Shown here: in pieces, positions 56,226 to 64,000 of the stretch | How the letters are laid out: each line of letters opens with the position of its first letter | Numbering within the stretch: position 1 is the first letter of the stretch | Assembly (NCBI GenBank): GCA_900108205.1 | Contig: FNUU01000008.1 | Location: 79,169-143,168, forward strand | Length of the DNA: 64,000 nucleotides | Source of the DNA: Eubacterium ruminantium | Lineage (GTDB): Bacteria; Bacillota; Clostridia; Lachnospirales; Lachnospiraceae | Direction of reading: 5' to 3' | Made by a program: the position numbers and the translations under genes | The notes under the pieces: generated by a model | Told to the model about the DNA's origin: nothing | The model's database searches: none | The model's input: the letters and a program-made list of their open reading frames with translations, nothing else

Positions 56226-57365
56226 ATGATTAATGGGGTATGGATTATATACAACAAACTGGTTGATGACCAACTGCAACTGACCATTGGTGGAATACAA
56301 AGTTATATACTTAACCTCATTGAAGTATGTAAGGAATATGGGGCTAAAAATATTACTGTTTGTCAAGCAGCGGGGCGAGACTTTGAGGTCGAATTTCCTG
56401 ACTTTCACATAATTGGAGTGAAAGGGAGTGTAAGCGGTAGAAGACTTGTAGACCATATAGAAAAAAACAAAAATCCTGATTACGAAAATGATTTGCTAAT
56501 ATTTGCTACTGATTTTTTGATTTGTAAAAATCGTTTTCGTAAATCTGTTGCTGTACAACACGGGATTGCCTTTGATGGGACTACAGATTTCGCGGTTTCC
56601 AATTTTGAGAACTTAAAAACAATTGTAAAAAATGTCTTCAGGAGCGTATTGAAATATTCTCGCTTTAAGAATTGCAACAATATAGTATGTGTTGATTATA
56701 ATTTTTTGAATTGGTATCGTACACAGGTAAGGCATATAGACTCTGATTTTTATGTTATTCCCAATTTTTCAAAATTAATTGAAGTACCAACGAGAAAGAC
56801 GGATGGAATAATCAAAATTATTTTTGCTAGACGTTTAGAAATATATCGTGGAACGCGGCTTTTTCCAGAAGCTATTAAGCCATTATTAGATAAATATAAA
56901 AATATATCTGTAACAATTGCTGGAACAGGGCCAGATGAAAAATGGATTAAAGAGCAGTTGTCGAAATATTCTAATGTTACCTTTACTACATACAAGTCAG
57001 AAGAAAGCTTGGAAATACATTCAAAATATGATATAGCTGTTATCCCAACAAAATATTCTGAAGGAACCTCGTTGTCTTTGCTTGAAGCAATGGCTGCAGG
57101 ATGTGCTACAGTATGTACAAACGTTGGCGGAATGACCAATATTGTTTTAGATGGATTTAATGGACTTATGGTTAGACCTGTGGCTGAAGAAATTAGGGAT
57201 GCGATTGAAGAACTAATCATTAATCATGAAAAAAGACAATATTTAGCATCAAACGGGAGGTTGACTGTTGAAAAGAGCTTCTCTTACGAAAAATGGAAGA
57301 ACTCCTGGGAGAAACTATTATCAGCAGTTGAGAACGAACCATATGGGAGTAAAATCAAAAGGTAA
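56226..57365 (+). CDS. Glycosyltransferase, GT4
   Basis: The 379-residue enzyme begins MINGVWIIYNKLVDDQLQLT, has QHGIAFDGTTDFA in the first half, and IIFARRLEIYRGTRLFPEA, TIAGTGPDEKWIKEQL and YSEGTSLSLLEAMAAGCA in the donor half. GAGAGAGG precedes the ATG at 56226; an earlier ATG (56190) overlaps the polymerase gene. Confidence 0.92.
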   Translation: MINGVWIIYNKLVDDQLQLTIGGIQSYILNLIEVCKEYGAKNITVCQAAGRDFEVEFPDFHIIGVKGSVSGRRLVDHIEKNKNPDYENDLLIFATDFLICKNRFRKSVAVQHGIAFDGTTDFAVSNFENLKTIVKNVFRSVLKYSRFKNCNNIVCVDYNFLNWYRTQVRHIDSDFYVIPNFSKLIEVPTRKTDGIIKIIFARRLEIYRGTRLFPEAIKPLLDKYKNISVTIAGTGPDEKWIKEQLSKYSNVTFTTYKSEESLEIHSKYDIAVIPTKYSEGTSLSLLEAMAAGCATVCTNVGGMTNIVLDGFNGLMVRPVAEEIRDAIEELIINHEKRQYLASNGRLTVEKSFSYEKWKNSWEKLLSAVENEPYGSKIKR

Positions 57366-58812
57366 AAAGTCAATAACAATTAATGCAATACTGAATATGT
57401 TCAATACAGCATTAACCATGTCCTTTGCGCTGATAACATATCCTTATGTTTCGCGTGTACTTCAAGTAGAAAATTTGGGCAAGGTTAATTATTCAGCTTC
57501 TATTGTTAGCTATTTTGCATTGATTGCGGCGCTTGGATTTAGCACATATGCTATTAGAGAGGGTGGAAAGCTAAGAAACGATAGCAATGGTTTTAAAATC
57601 CTTGCAAATGAAATATTTACGCTCAATTTTATAACAGTTCTTATAGCATATATTTTACTAGCTATAGTAACTTTGTTAGTGCCAAAATTTCATCCATACA
57701 TCATATTACTTGCTATTCAAAGCGTTACGATGATTAGTGCTTGGATTGGCGTCAACTGGGTTAATGTAGTATTTGAGGACTATCTCTTTATAACAATTCG
57801 TTCTATAACTGTCCAAGTCTTATCATTGGTTGCGATGTTTCTTTTTGTCAAAAAGACAGAGGACTATTATATTTATGCGAGCATTACAATATTCGCACAT
57901 TTTTTTGTGAGTATTATTAATTTCTTTTATGTGCAAAGATATAGCAAGATAAGGCTTATAAGAAGAATTAATGCATTAAAGCATATCAAACCCGTTTTGG
58001 TATTCTTCTCAAATACATTAGCGGTGTCTGTCTATCTTAATTCAGATACTACCATGATAGGATGGATTCTTGGAAATTATGATGTAGGATTATATTCTGT
58101 ATCGGTAAAGATATATTCTACAATAAGAAACCTGATTGCAGCAGTATATAATGTAACAGTTTCTAGAATGTCTTTATATTCAGGTGAAGAAGATCTTAAA
58201 AATTTTAAATTGTTACTAAATAGAATCATAAATACAGTAATTCTTATTTCGCTACCCATGACTACAGGGCTTGTAATTCTCTCCAGACGTCTAATTGTAC
58301 TTCTATCTGGGGAAAGCTACATTTTAGCTACAAGGAGTCTTCAAATATTGGCTCTTGCGTTTTTGTTCGCTGTATTAGGCGGTGTGTTGGCTTATTGTGT
58401 TGATATCCCCTTGCGCAAAGAAAAAAAAGTATTATATGCTACTGTAATCAGTGCTGTCGAAAATATATGTTTGAATGTAATATTAATACCACGCTACGGA
58501 ATTAATGGCACAGCATTTACTACTTTTCTTGCTGAAGTTACTGTATTTTGTGTTTTGTTGGTAGGGCTACGAAAATCTTTTAAGCTTTTTGATTTTCGTG
58601 ACATTGCTACAAATATGGGGAAATGCTTGATTTCAATATTACCATTTTTCCCTTTATACTATTTTGTTAATTCAATTAGACTAAACAATATTTTTGTGAT
58701 TATGATATATTTTGTACTTGCGACCTCAATCTATTTTATAGTTCAGTTGTTACTAAAAAATAAGACGTTAAAAGACTTTACACGAAGCATTTTGCAAAAG
58801 AAGATAATTTAA
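57343..58812 (+). CDS. Lipid-linked repeat-unit flippase (Wzx, MATE/MOP superfamily)
   Basis: The 489-residue protein has about 14 membrane segments and the Wzx start TMSFALITYPYVSRVLQVENLGKVNYS. It moves undecaprenyl-linked units across the membrane for the polymerase. The ATG at 57343 overlaps the previous gene by 23 bases; a longer frame from 57268 would overlap by nearly 100 bases and adds a non-homologous basic stretch. Confidence 0.92.
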   Translation: MGVKSKGKKSITINAILNMFNTALTMSFALITYPYVSRVLQVENLGKVNYSASIVSYFALIAALGFSTYAIREGGKLRNDSNGFKILANEIFTLNFITVLIAYILLAIVTLLVPKFHPYIILLAIQSVTMISAWIGVNWVNVVFEDYLFITIRSITVQVLSLVAMFLFVKKTEDYYIYASITIFAHFFVSIINFFYVQRYSKIRLIRRINALKHIKPVLVFFSNTLAVSVYLNSDTTMIGWILGNYDVGLYSVSVKIYSTIRNLIAAVYNVTVSRMSLYSGEEDLKNFKLLLNRIINTVILISLPMTTGLVILSRRLIVLLSGESYILATRSLQILALAFLFAVLGGVLAYCVDIPLRKEKKVLYATVISAVENICLNVILIPRYGINGTAFTTFLAEVTVFCVLLVGLRKSFKLFDFRDIATNMGKCLISILPFFPLYYFVNSIRLNNIFVIMIYFVLATSIYFIVQLLLKNKTLKDFTRSILQKKII

Positions 58813-58858
58813 TTAAAATGCTTTTTATAACATTGTAAGCAATAGAAAGGATTTAAGT

Positions 58859-59977
58859 ATGAAAAAGGTGATGCTGGTTTTTGGAACCAGACCAGAGGCA
58901 ATCAAGATTTGCCCACTTGTGAATGAGTTGAAAACGAGAAATGGCATTCAGACTGTGGTTTGTGTCACAGCCCAGCATCGCCAAATGCTGGATCAAGTCC
59001 TTGAAACATTTGGCGTTGTTCCGGACTATGATCTGAATATCATGAAGGATCGTCAGACGCTGTTTGATATTACGACTAATATTTTGAATGGCATAAAAGA
59101 GGTGCTGGAGAAGGAGAAGCCGGATGTGGTGCTGGTTCATGGTGATACAAGTACAACATTCGTTACCGCTCTCGCTTGCTTCTATCTTCAGATTCCCGTG
59201 GGACATGTAGAGGCAGGTCTACGTACTTATAACATTTATAGTCCTTATCCGGAGGAATTTAACCGTCAGGCTGTCGGTATCGTTAGTCAGTATAACTTTG
59301 CTCCGACACAGTTAGCAGCTGACCATCTCAAGGCAGAAAGCAAAAATCCGGACACGATTTACATCACGGGCAACACGGTCATTGACGCCATGCAGCATAC
59401 AGTGAAGGAGAACTATACTCATCCGGAGCTGGAGTGGGTAGGGCAGGACAAACTGATCTTTATAACAGCTCACAGGCGAGAAAACCTTGGTGAGCCGATG
59501 CATCACATGTTCCGGGCTATTCGCCGTGTGCTTGATGAACATCCGGACTGTAAGGCTGTATACCCGATTCACATGAATCCTGTGGTAAGACAGGCCGCTG
59601 ATGAAGAGCTTGGCGACTGTGACCGCATCCATATCATCGAACCGATTGAAGTATTTGACTGCCACAACTTTGAGGCTCGCAGTTTCCTCTGCCTTACTGA
59701 TTCTGGCGGAATTCAGGAGGAATGCCCATCCTATGGTGTACCGGTACTGGTAATGCGTGACACAACCGAGAGACCGGAAGGTGTGGATGCTGGTACGCTT
59801 AAGCTGGTGGGGACTGACGAGGAGACCATTTACAAGACATTCAAGTTGCTGCTGGAGAACAAGGAAGAATATGAAAAGATGTCCCACGCTTGTAATCCTT
59901 ACGGTGATGGCCATGCTTGTAAGCGTATAGCGGACATCCTGGAACTTGGGACTTATGAGCCTTGGGTTGTGAAGTGA
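58859..59977 (+). CDS. wecB: UDP-N-acetylglucosamine 2-epimerase (non-hydrolysing)
   Basis: The 372-residue enzyme has KVMLVFGTRPEAIKICPLV, VHGDTSTTF, GHVEAGLRTY, ITAHRRENLG and TDSGGIQEECPSYGVPVLV, all diagnostic. It interconverts UDP-GlcNAc and UDP-ManNAc. From here to 62864 the sequence is visibly richer in G and C than the glycosyltransferase block before it. Confidence 0.97.
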   Translation: MKKVMLVFGTRPEAIKICPLVNELKTRNGIQTVVCVTAQHRQMLDQVLETFGVVPDYDLNIMKDRQTLFDITTNILNGIKEVLEKEKPDVVLVHGDTSTTFVTALACFYLQIPVGHVEAGLRTYNIYSPYPEEFNRQAVGIVSQYNFAPTQLAADHLKAESKNPDTIYITGNTVIDAMQHTVKENYTHPELEWVGQDKLIFITAHRRENLGEPMHHMFRAIRRVLDEHPDCKAVYPIHMNPVVRQAADEELGDCDRIHIIEPIEVFDCHNFEARSFLCLTDSGGIQEECPSYGVPVLVMRDTTERPEGVDAGTLKLVGTDEETIYKTFKLLLENKEEYEKMSHACNPYGDGHACKRIADILELGTYEPWVVK

Positions 59978-60000
59978 GACATGGGAAAGGAACAATCGAT

Positions 60001-61068
60001 ATGCACAATATAACAGAAGCTTTCAAAGGAAAAACACTTGTTATAACCGGAGGAACGGGCAGCTTTGGTTCAACTGTACTTAAACATTTCCTGACCACCG
60101 ACATCGGAGAAATCCGTATCATCTCCCGTGATGAAAAGAAGCAGGACTGGATGAGACACACATTGCAGGCACAATATCCGGACTATGCTGGTAAGGTTCA
60201 GTTCTACGTTGGCGATGTCCGCAATCTGGATTCCGTGAGAGATGTGATGTATGGGGCAAATTATGTGTTCCATGCGGCTGCCCTTAAGGAAGTCCCCTCT
60301 TGTGAGTTCTTCCCGATGGAAGCTGTGAGAACCAACATCATTGGTACGGACAATGTGATTACTGCAGCAGTTGAAGCTGGTGTGCAGCGTGTAGTCTTTC
60401 TCTCCACCGACAAGGCCGCTTATCCGATCAACACGATGGGTATGACTAAGGCCGTAGGCGAGAAGGTGGTTCAGGCCAGAGCACAGAAGGCGTTTGAACG
60501 CGGTGGTACGGTTCTGGCTTGTACCCGTTACGGCAATGTTATGTGCTCTCGTGGTTCCGTTATTCCGCTCTTCATCGATCAGATTAAGCGTAAAGCTCCG
60601 ATTACCATTACCGATCCAAATATGACCCGTTTCCTCATGAATCTTGATGAGGCTGTGGATCTGGTAGCTTTTGCTTTTGAGCATGCAGAGCCTGGTGACC
60701 TGTTCGTCCAGAAGGCGGACGCATCCACAATCGGCGACCTGGCGGATGGTGTGATGAAGGTCTTCGGACAGACTGAGAAGAAGATAATCGGTTCTCGTCA
60801 TGGAGAGAAGCTCTATGAAACTCTTGTCACGCGGGAAGAGATGCTTCGATCTGTGGACATGGGGCATTACTATCGGATTATGCCGGATGCGCGTGGTTTA
60901 AATTATGATAAATTCTATGTCCAGGGAACTGTTCACACCGAGGGGGACGAGGCGTACACTAGCCACAACACCAATCGCCTGGACGTCGACGGCGTGGTCA
61001 AGAAGATCATGGGCACGGACTACGTGAAGGAAGAACTTGAAGGTCGCCCGCATGCGGTAGAGGCGTAA
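60001..61068 (+). CDS. UDP-GlcNAc C5-inverting 4,6-dehydratase-like (CapE/WbjB family)
   Basis: The 355-residue soluble enzyme has LVITGGTGSFGSTVLKHF, HAAALKEVPSCEFFPMEA, STDKAAYPINTMGMTKAVGE (Met in place of Tyr) and GSRHGEKLYETLVTREEM, as in CapE and WbjB, which start UDP-L-FucNAc synthesis. The ATG at 60001 follows GGAAAGGAACAATCGAT. It lies between two 2-epimerases. Confidence 0.88.
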   Translation: MHNITEAFKGKTLVITGGTGSFGSTVLKHFLTTDIGEIRIISRDEKKQDWMRHTLQAQYPDYAGKVQFYVGDVRNLDSVRDVMYGANYVFHAAALKEVPSCEFFPMEAVRTNIIGTDNVITAAVEAGVQRVVFLSTDKAAYPINTMGMTKAVGEKVVQARAQKAFERGGTVLACTRYGNVMCSRGSVIPLFIDQIKRKAPITITDPNMTRFLMNLDEAVDLVAFAFEHAEPGDLFVQKADASTIGDLADGVMKVFGQTEKKIIGSRHGEKLYETLVTREEMLRSVDMGHYYRIMPDARGLNYDKFYVQGTVHTEGDEAYTSHNTNRLDVDGVVKKIMGTDYVKEELEGRPHAVEA

Positions 61069-61072
61069 GTAC

Positions 61073-61573
61073 ATGAAATCTTTATTGATTGTAGGAGCAG
61101 GTAATTTCCCGCCAGAGGTGGAAGAACTTGCGAGATTGAATGGATATGACGATTTCGCTTTCGTCGATGACAATCCGTCTGCCCGATGTCAGCCTGTGAT
61201 CGGGTCGCTGATGTTCCTTCCGACCTACAGAAAAGACTACCCGGATGCTATTGTGGCGTTTGGGGATAATAGTAACCGCCTCCTCCAGACAAAGGTTTTG
61301 CTGAACGACGGCTATAATGTTCCCACACTGATTCATCCAACGGCTTATGTCAGTCCAGATGCCGAAATTGCTCCCGGCTGCATTATCAGGGCAAAGGCTG
61401 TTGTTAGCCGTTTTGTGAAACTTGGCACGGCGACAATTCTCAATGTTGGTGCTCTAATCGACCACGATGTGGAGATCGGAGAAGGCAGTCATATCCTCAT
61501 GGGAGCTGTTGTCAGGAACATGGTAAAACTACCGCCTATGAGCAGAGTCGAGTCTAATCAGGTTGTAGAGTAG
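61073..61573 (+). CDS. NeuD/PglD-like acyltransferase, short
   Basis: The 166-residue protein begins KSLLIVGAGNFPPEVEEL, a PglD N-terminal Rossmann-like domain, followed by a short hexapeptide helix (PTAYVSPDAEIAPGCIIRAK, LNVGALIDHDVEIGEGSHIL). It ends after about 166 residues, shorter than the usual 195-215, and the final VVAGNPAK-type turn is replaced by MSRVESNQVVE. It occupies the place where CapF (reductase) would stand in the L-FucNAc pathway. Confidence 0.8.
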   Translation: MKSLLIVGAGNFPPEVEELARLNGYDDFAFVDDNPSARCQPVIGSLMFLPTYRKDYPDAIVAFGDNSNRLLQTKVLLNDGYNVPTLIHPTAYVSPDAEIAPGCIIRAKAVVSRFVKLGTATILNVGALIDHDVEIGEGSHILMGAVVRNMVKLPPMSRVESNQVVE

Positions 61574-61605
61574 TATTGACCACAGTGATAAAATGGAAAA
61601 TATAG

Positions 61606-61653
61606 CCCACCCACACGCATCTATTATCAGATGCAAAGCTGGCCGTGGGTGGG
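61606..61653 (+). promoter_or_regulatory. Long GC-rich hairpin before the second 2-epimerase gene
   Basis: CCCACCCAC (61606-61614) pairs with GTGGGTGGG (61645-61653), with inner CATCT (61618-61622) and AGATG (61629-61633). It lies in the 97-base spacer inside the operon, 18 bases before the ATG. No T-run follows. It may modulate translation or be a transcript-elongation signal. Confidence 0.7.
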
Positions 61654-61670
61654 AAAGAAGGATTAAACCG

Positions 61671-62864
61671 ATGGTAGAACACAACTTTAAATGGAAAAAT
61701 GACGGCAGACTGAAGATCATGATCGGCTGCGGTACCCGCCCTGAGATCATCCGCTTAGCCGCTGTAATGAAGCGTTGCCGCGAGTACTTTGACACCTGTA
61801 TCGTCTATTATAATCAGAACTGGGACCCGAATCTGAGTACAGTATTCTGGGAAGATTTTGAGCTGTACAATGCTAAAGGAGAGATTGGTCCTGATATTCT
61901 GGTGCCGGTCGTAGGTGAAAACCTCGGCGTTACCTGTGGCAATATTCTCGGTAGGTCCTATGAACTACTGAGCAAACTGCAGCCTGACGGATATCTTGTT
62001 CTCGGTGACACTAATTCTTGTCTGTCCGCGATTACCGCAAAGCGCCTACACATTCCGTTGTTCCATATGGAAGCAGGTAACCGCTGCAAGGATGAATGTC
62101 TACCGGAAGAGACGAACAGGCGCATTGTGGACGTAATCTCCGATGTGAATCTCTGCTATTCGGAATTCGCCCGGAAATACCTTGCGGATACCGGCCTTCC
62201 GAAGGAACGGACTTATATGACCGGATCACCTATGGCGGAAGTGTTGCGAATGAATCTGGAGAAGATTGAGGCATCCGATGTGCTGGATCGGCTGGGGCTG
62301 GAGGAGAATAAGTACATACTTCTTTCCGCGCATCGCGAAGAGAACATCGACACAGAGAAGAACTTTACGAGCCTCTTCACTGCGATCAATGCGTTGGCGG
62401 AAAAGTACGATATGCCCATCCTGTATTCCTGCCATCCGAGGAGCAAGAAAAGGCTGGAGGCAACCGGCTTTAAACTGGATCCGCGTGTGAGGGTAAATGA
62501 GCCTCTTGGCTTCAATGACTACAACAAGTTGCAGATGAATGCCCTGGCTATCGTATCCGATTCCGGTACTCTCCCGGAGGAGAGCAGCTTCTATCTTTCC
62601 ATCGGCCACCCGATAGCTGCCGTGTGTATCAGAACAAGCACCGAGCGTCCGGAAGCTCTGGAAGCAGGAGATTTCATCCTCGCTGGAATCACGACTGATG
62701 AGCTGCTGCAGGCGACTTCGATGGCCATCGAGATGAAGCAGAAGGGCGTTCTCGGAAAACCCTGCCCTGATTATGTGGATGAGACTGTTTCAATGAAGGT
62801 TGTGCGTATCATTCAGGGATATGTGAATGTCGTGAATAAGATGGTTTGGAGAAAAACGGATTAG
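61671..62864 (+). CDS. UDP-GlcNAc 2-epimerase family enzyme (CapG/WbjD-like)
   Basis: The 397-residue enzyme has LKIMIGCGTRPEIIRLAAVM, VLGDTNSCLSAI, FHMEAGNRCKDECLPEETNR, LSAHREENIDTEKN and SDSGTLPEESSFYLSIGHP. The E-A-G-N-R-C-x-D pattern differs from WecB (E-A-G-L-R-T) and matches the CapG/WbjD branch acting late in UDP-L-FucNAc synthesis. The ATG at 61671 is chosen over 61593, which would place the hairpin inside the coding region. It is the last gene of the cluster. Confidence 0.9.
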   Translation: MVEHNFKWKNDGRLKIMIGCGTRPEIIRLAAVMKRCREYFDTCIVYYNQNWDPNLSTVFWEDFELYNAKGEIGPDILVPVVGENLGVTCGNILGRSYELLSKLQPDGYLVLGDTNSCLSAITAKRLHIPLFHMEAGNRCKDECLPEETNRRIVDVISDVNLCYSEFARKYLADTGLPKERTYMTGSPMAEVLRMNLEKIEASDVLDRLGLEENKYILLSAHREENIDTEKNFTSLFTAINALAEKYDMPILYSCHPRSKKRLEATGFKLDPRVRVNEPLGFNDYNKLQMNALAIVSDSGTLPEESSFYLSIGHPIAAVCIRTSTERPEALEAGDFILAGITTDELLQATSMAIEMKQKGVLGKPCPDYVDETVSMKVVRIIQGYVNVVNKMVWRKTD

Positions 62865-62866
62865 GG

Positions 62867-62896
62867 TTGACAGGGTGTATATAACAATACTATAAT
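62867..62896 (+). promoter_or_regulatory. Strong promoter of the RelA/SpoT-domain gene
   Basis: TTGACA (62867-62872), 18 bases, TATAAT (62891-62896), only three bases after the 2-epimerase stop. AGGT at 62921-62924 precedes the ATG at 62932. The gene is therefore transcribed independently of the capsule operon. Confidence 0.88.
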
Positions 62897-62931
62897 TCAA
62901 TAATTAATACTGATAATCTGAGGTATACGTT

Positions 62932-63876
62932 ATGGGATTGGAATGGTCTGATTTTTGGAACTCATTTCTGGATAATTATAAGCTTAATGGAAAGGTCAGA
63001 GAAATTGATTCCTTTTCAAAGTCTCCAATAGAAGATATTTGCCATAAGATTTATGATGATTATGATTATGATAAATTAACTATTATTCGAAGAGAATTAA
63101 TTCGTGAGGTAGAGAATTTCCCTGGTGTTCACCTTAATACCAGCAGGGTAAAAGGAATAGAGAGTTTACTGGAAAAGGTAATTACAAAAAAGTATAAATG
63201 GATGATGAATCCTGATAATCGATATAGTAATATTTCTTCTGATAATTATGATAAGATTATTACAGACTTAATAGGGATTAGATTTATTTTAAGTTATAGT
63301 GGAGATTGGAAGGCATTACATGATCAAATAGTTAGACGATTTCCATATATGAATGATGAGGAATACTTGGATGATAGATTGATTCCTCTTAGAAAAGATA
63401 AAGAGTTTATTGCTGAAATTCCTATGGTTTATTATGCATATGGTGATGATCTGAGCATATTTGAAGGCGAAAAGGTTAAGAAAAGCATTAAGCCTTCCGG
63501 TTACAGAAGTATTCATTATGTTATTTGTTTTAAAGGCGTATATGTTGAAATACAAGTAAGAACTATTTATGACGAGGCATGGAGTGACTGTAACCATAAT
63601 TATGTATATAAGCATGAAGATAATGCAAGTTATTCGGTGCTTTTGGAATTGTCGGATATTCTAAGCCAGTACACTAACACTTGTAGTGAATTGGGTGAAC
63701 TGATGCGCTCAATATATAATGATAATAGTATCGTAGAAAAGGATAAGAAATTCATTGCAACTAATGATACATTTTTGCGGATTAGTCATTTGTTTGACAG
63801 GTATTCAAAGGCACAGAATCTGATCACGCAATTTAAAGAAAATTTGTGTGTGAAAGGAGATGAGAGCGATGAGTAG
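62932..63876 (+). CDS. RelA/SpoT-domain nucleotide pyrophosphokinase (small alarmone synthetase type)
   Basis: The 314-residue protein has the synthetase fold without the hydrolase domain: SRVKGIESLLEKVITKK (ATP-binding basic segment), DLIGIRF from residue 112, IKPSGYRSIHYVI (G-loop, Gly190-Tyr191), EIQVRTIYDEAWSDCNH from residue 206. About 90 mostly helical residues follow. It could make (p)ppGpp, or, like toxSAS enzymes, ppApp or pyrophosphorylated tRNA. It overlaps the next gene by eight bases, typical of a toxin-antitoxin pair. Confidence 0.88.
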   Translation: MGLEWSDFWNSFLDNYKLNGKVREIDSFSKSPIEDICHKIYDDYDYDKLTIIRRELIREVENFPGVHLNTSRVKGIESLLEKVITKKYKWMMNPDNRYSNISSDNYDKIITDLIGIRFILSYSGDWKALHDQIVRRFPYMNDEEYLDDRLIPLRKDKEFIAEIPMVYYAYGDDLSIFEGEKVKKSIKPSGYRSIHYVICFKGVYVEIQVRTIYDEAWSDCNHNYVYKHEDNASYSVLLELSDILSQYTNTCSELGELMRSIYNDNSIVEKDKKFIATNDTFLRISHLFDRYSKAQNLITQFKENLCVKGDESDE

Positions 63877-64000
63877 TACAGCTATGAGTTCAGGAGAAAA
63901 GCTTATTTTTGCTATTAAAAATAAAACTATTGTAAAAGATTACAGACCGAATTCCGGAAAAGATTTTCATGGTGGCTATGAGGAATTATATTTGTATAAA
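63869..64000 (+). CDS. Downstream partner gene, partial
   Basis: The ATG at 63869 overlaps the end of the synthetase gene, with AAAGGAG (63853-63859) ten bases upstream. The 44 codons present read MSSTAMSSGEKLIFAIKNKT and continue through KDYRPNSGKDFHGGYEE. No family can be assigned from this fragment. By position it is a candidate antitoxin of the synthetase. Confidence 0.65.
   Translation, partial: MSSTAMSSGEKLIFAIKNKTIVKDYRPNSGKDFHGGYEELYLYK

Noticed and set aside
59312..60867. Minus-strand frames opposite wecB and the CapE-like gene.
   Set aside because: Antisense shadows in GC-richer DNA with few stop codons; no motif support.

Overview
The window looks like chromosome from a low-to-moderate GC anaerobic Firmicute of the Lachnospiraceae type (Butyrivibrio/Roseburia/Eubacterium relatives). 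This is an inference from gene content: pyruvate phosphate dikinase directly after single-chain glycyl-tRNA synthetase, a type III glutamine synthetase, a butyryl-CoA:acetate-type CoA-transferase, the CIRCE-hrcA-grpE-dnaK-dnaJ-prmA-rsmE block, and a LoaP-led polysaccharide cluster. No rRNA, tRNA or CRISPR array was found. All long genes are on the + strand.

Layout. (1) 1-3060: end of glyQS, then ppdK with a structured leader and a strong terminator. (2) 3060-9200: an accessory island with an IS200-like remnant, a fused modification/specificity DNA methyltransferase with a small partner gene behind a promoter carrying three GGTT-N6-AACC sites, four small acidic proteins that resemble an immunity-gene array, and an AAA_14/DUF4143 ATPase behind a perfect palindrome. 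(3) 9327-18245: a very large membrane propeller-GGDEF sensor, a CoA-transferase, and a tubulin-superfamily protein followed by a LURP-one-like protein. (4) 18327-34810: housekeeping genes (dtd, lepA, hemW, the heat-shock operon, prmA, rsmE, a cysteine desulfurase, glnN, thiI). glnN has an elaborate leader with mutually exclusive pairings and is followed by several large hairpins. (5) 35144-38500: two exported or membrane surface proteins of unknown function. (6) 38687-62864: a large exopolysaccharide/capsule cluster with CpsB-, CpsC- and CpsD-like regulators, a LoaP-type antiterminator, nucleotide-sugar enzymes, two ATP-grasp enzymes, a CapK-like adenylating enzyme with a decayed tandem copy, a CapA-like protein, three GT4 glycosyltransferases, acetyltransferases, polymerase, flippase and two UDP-GlcNAc 2-epimerases. 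(7) 62867-64000: a RelA/SpoT-domain synthetase with its own strong promoter, overlapping a downstream gene cut by the window edge; this is a candidate toxSAS toxin-antitoxin pair.

The best candidates for undescribed biology are the methyltransferase locus that may control itself through its own recognition sites, the glnN leader RNA, the RelA/SpoT pair, and the tubulin-like/LURP-one-like pair. Start codons were chosen from ribosome binding sites and family N-termini, so several genes are shorter than their longest open frame.
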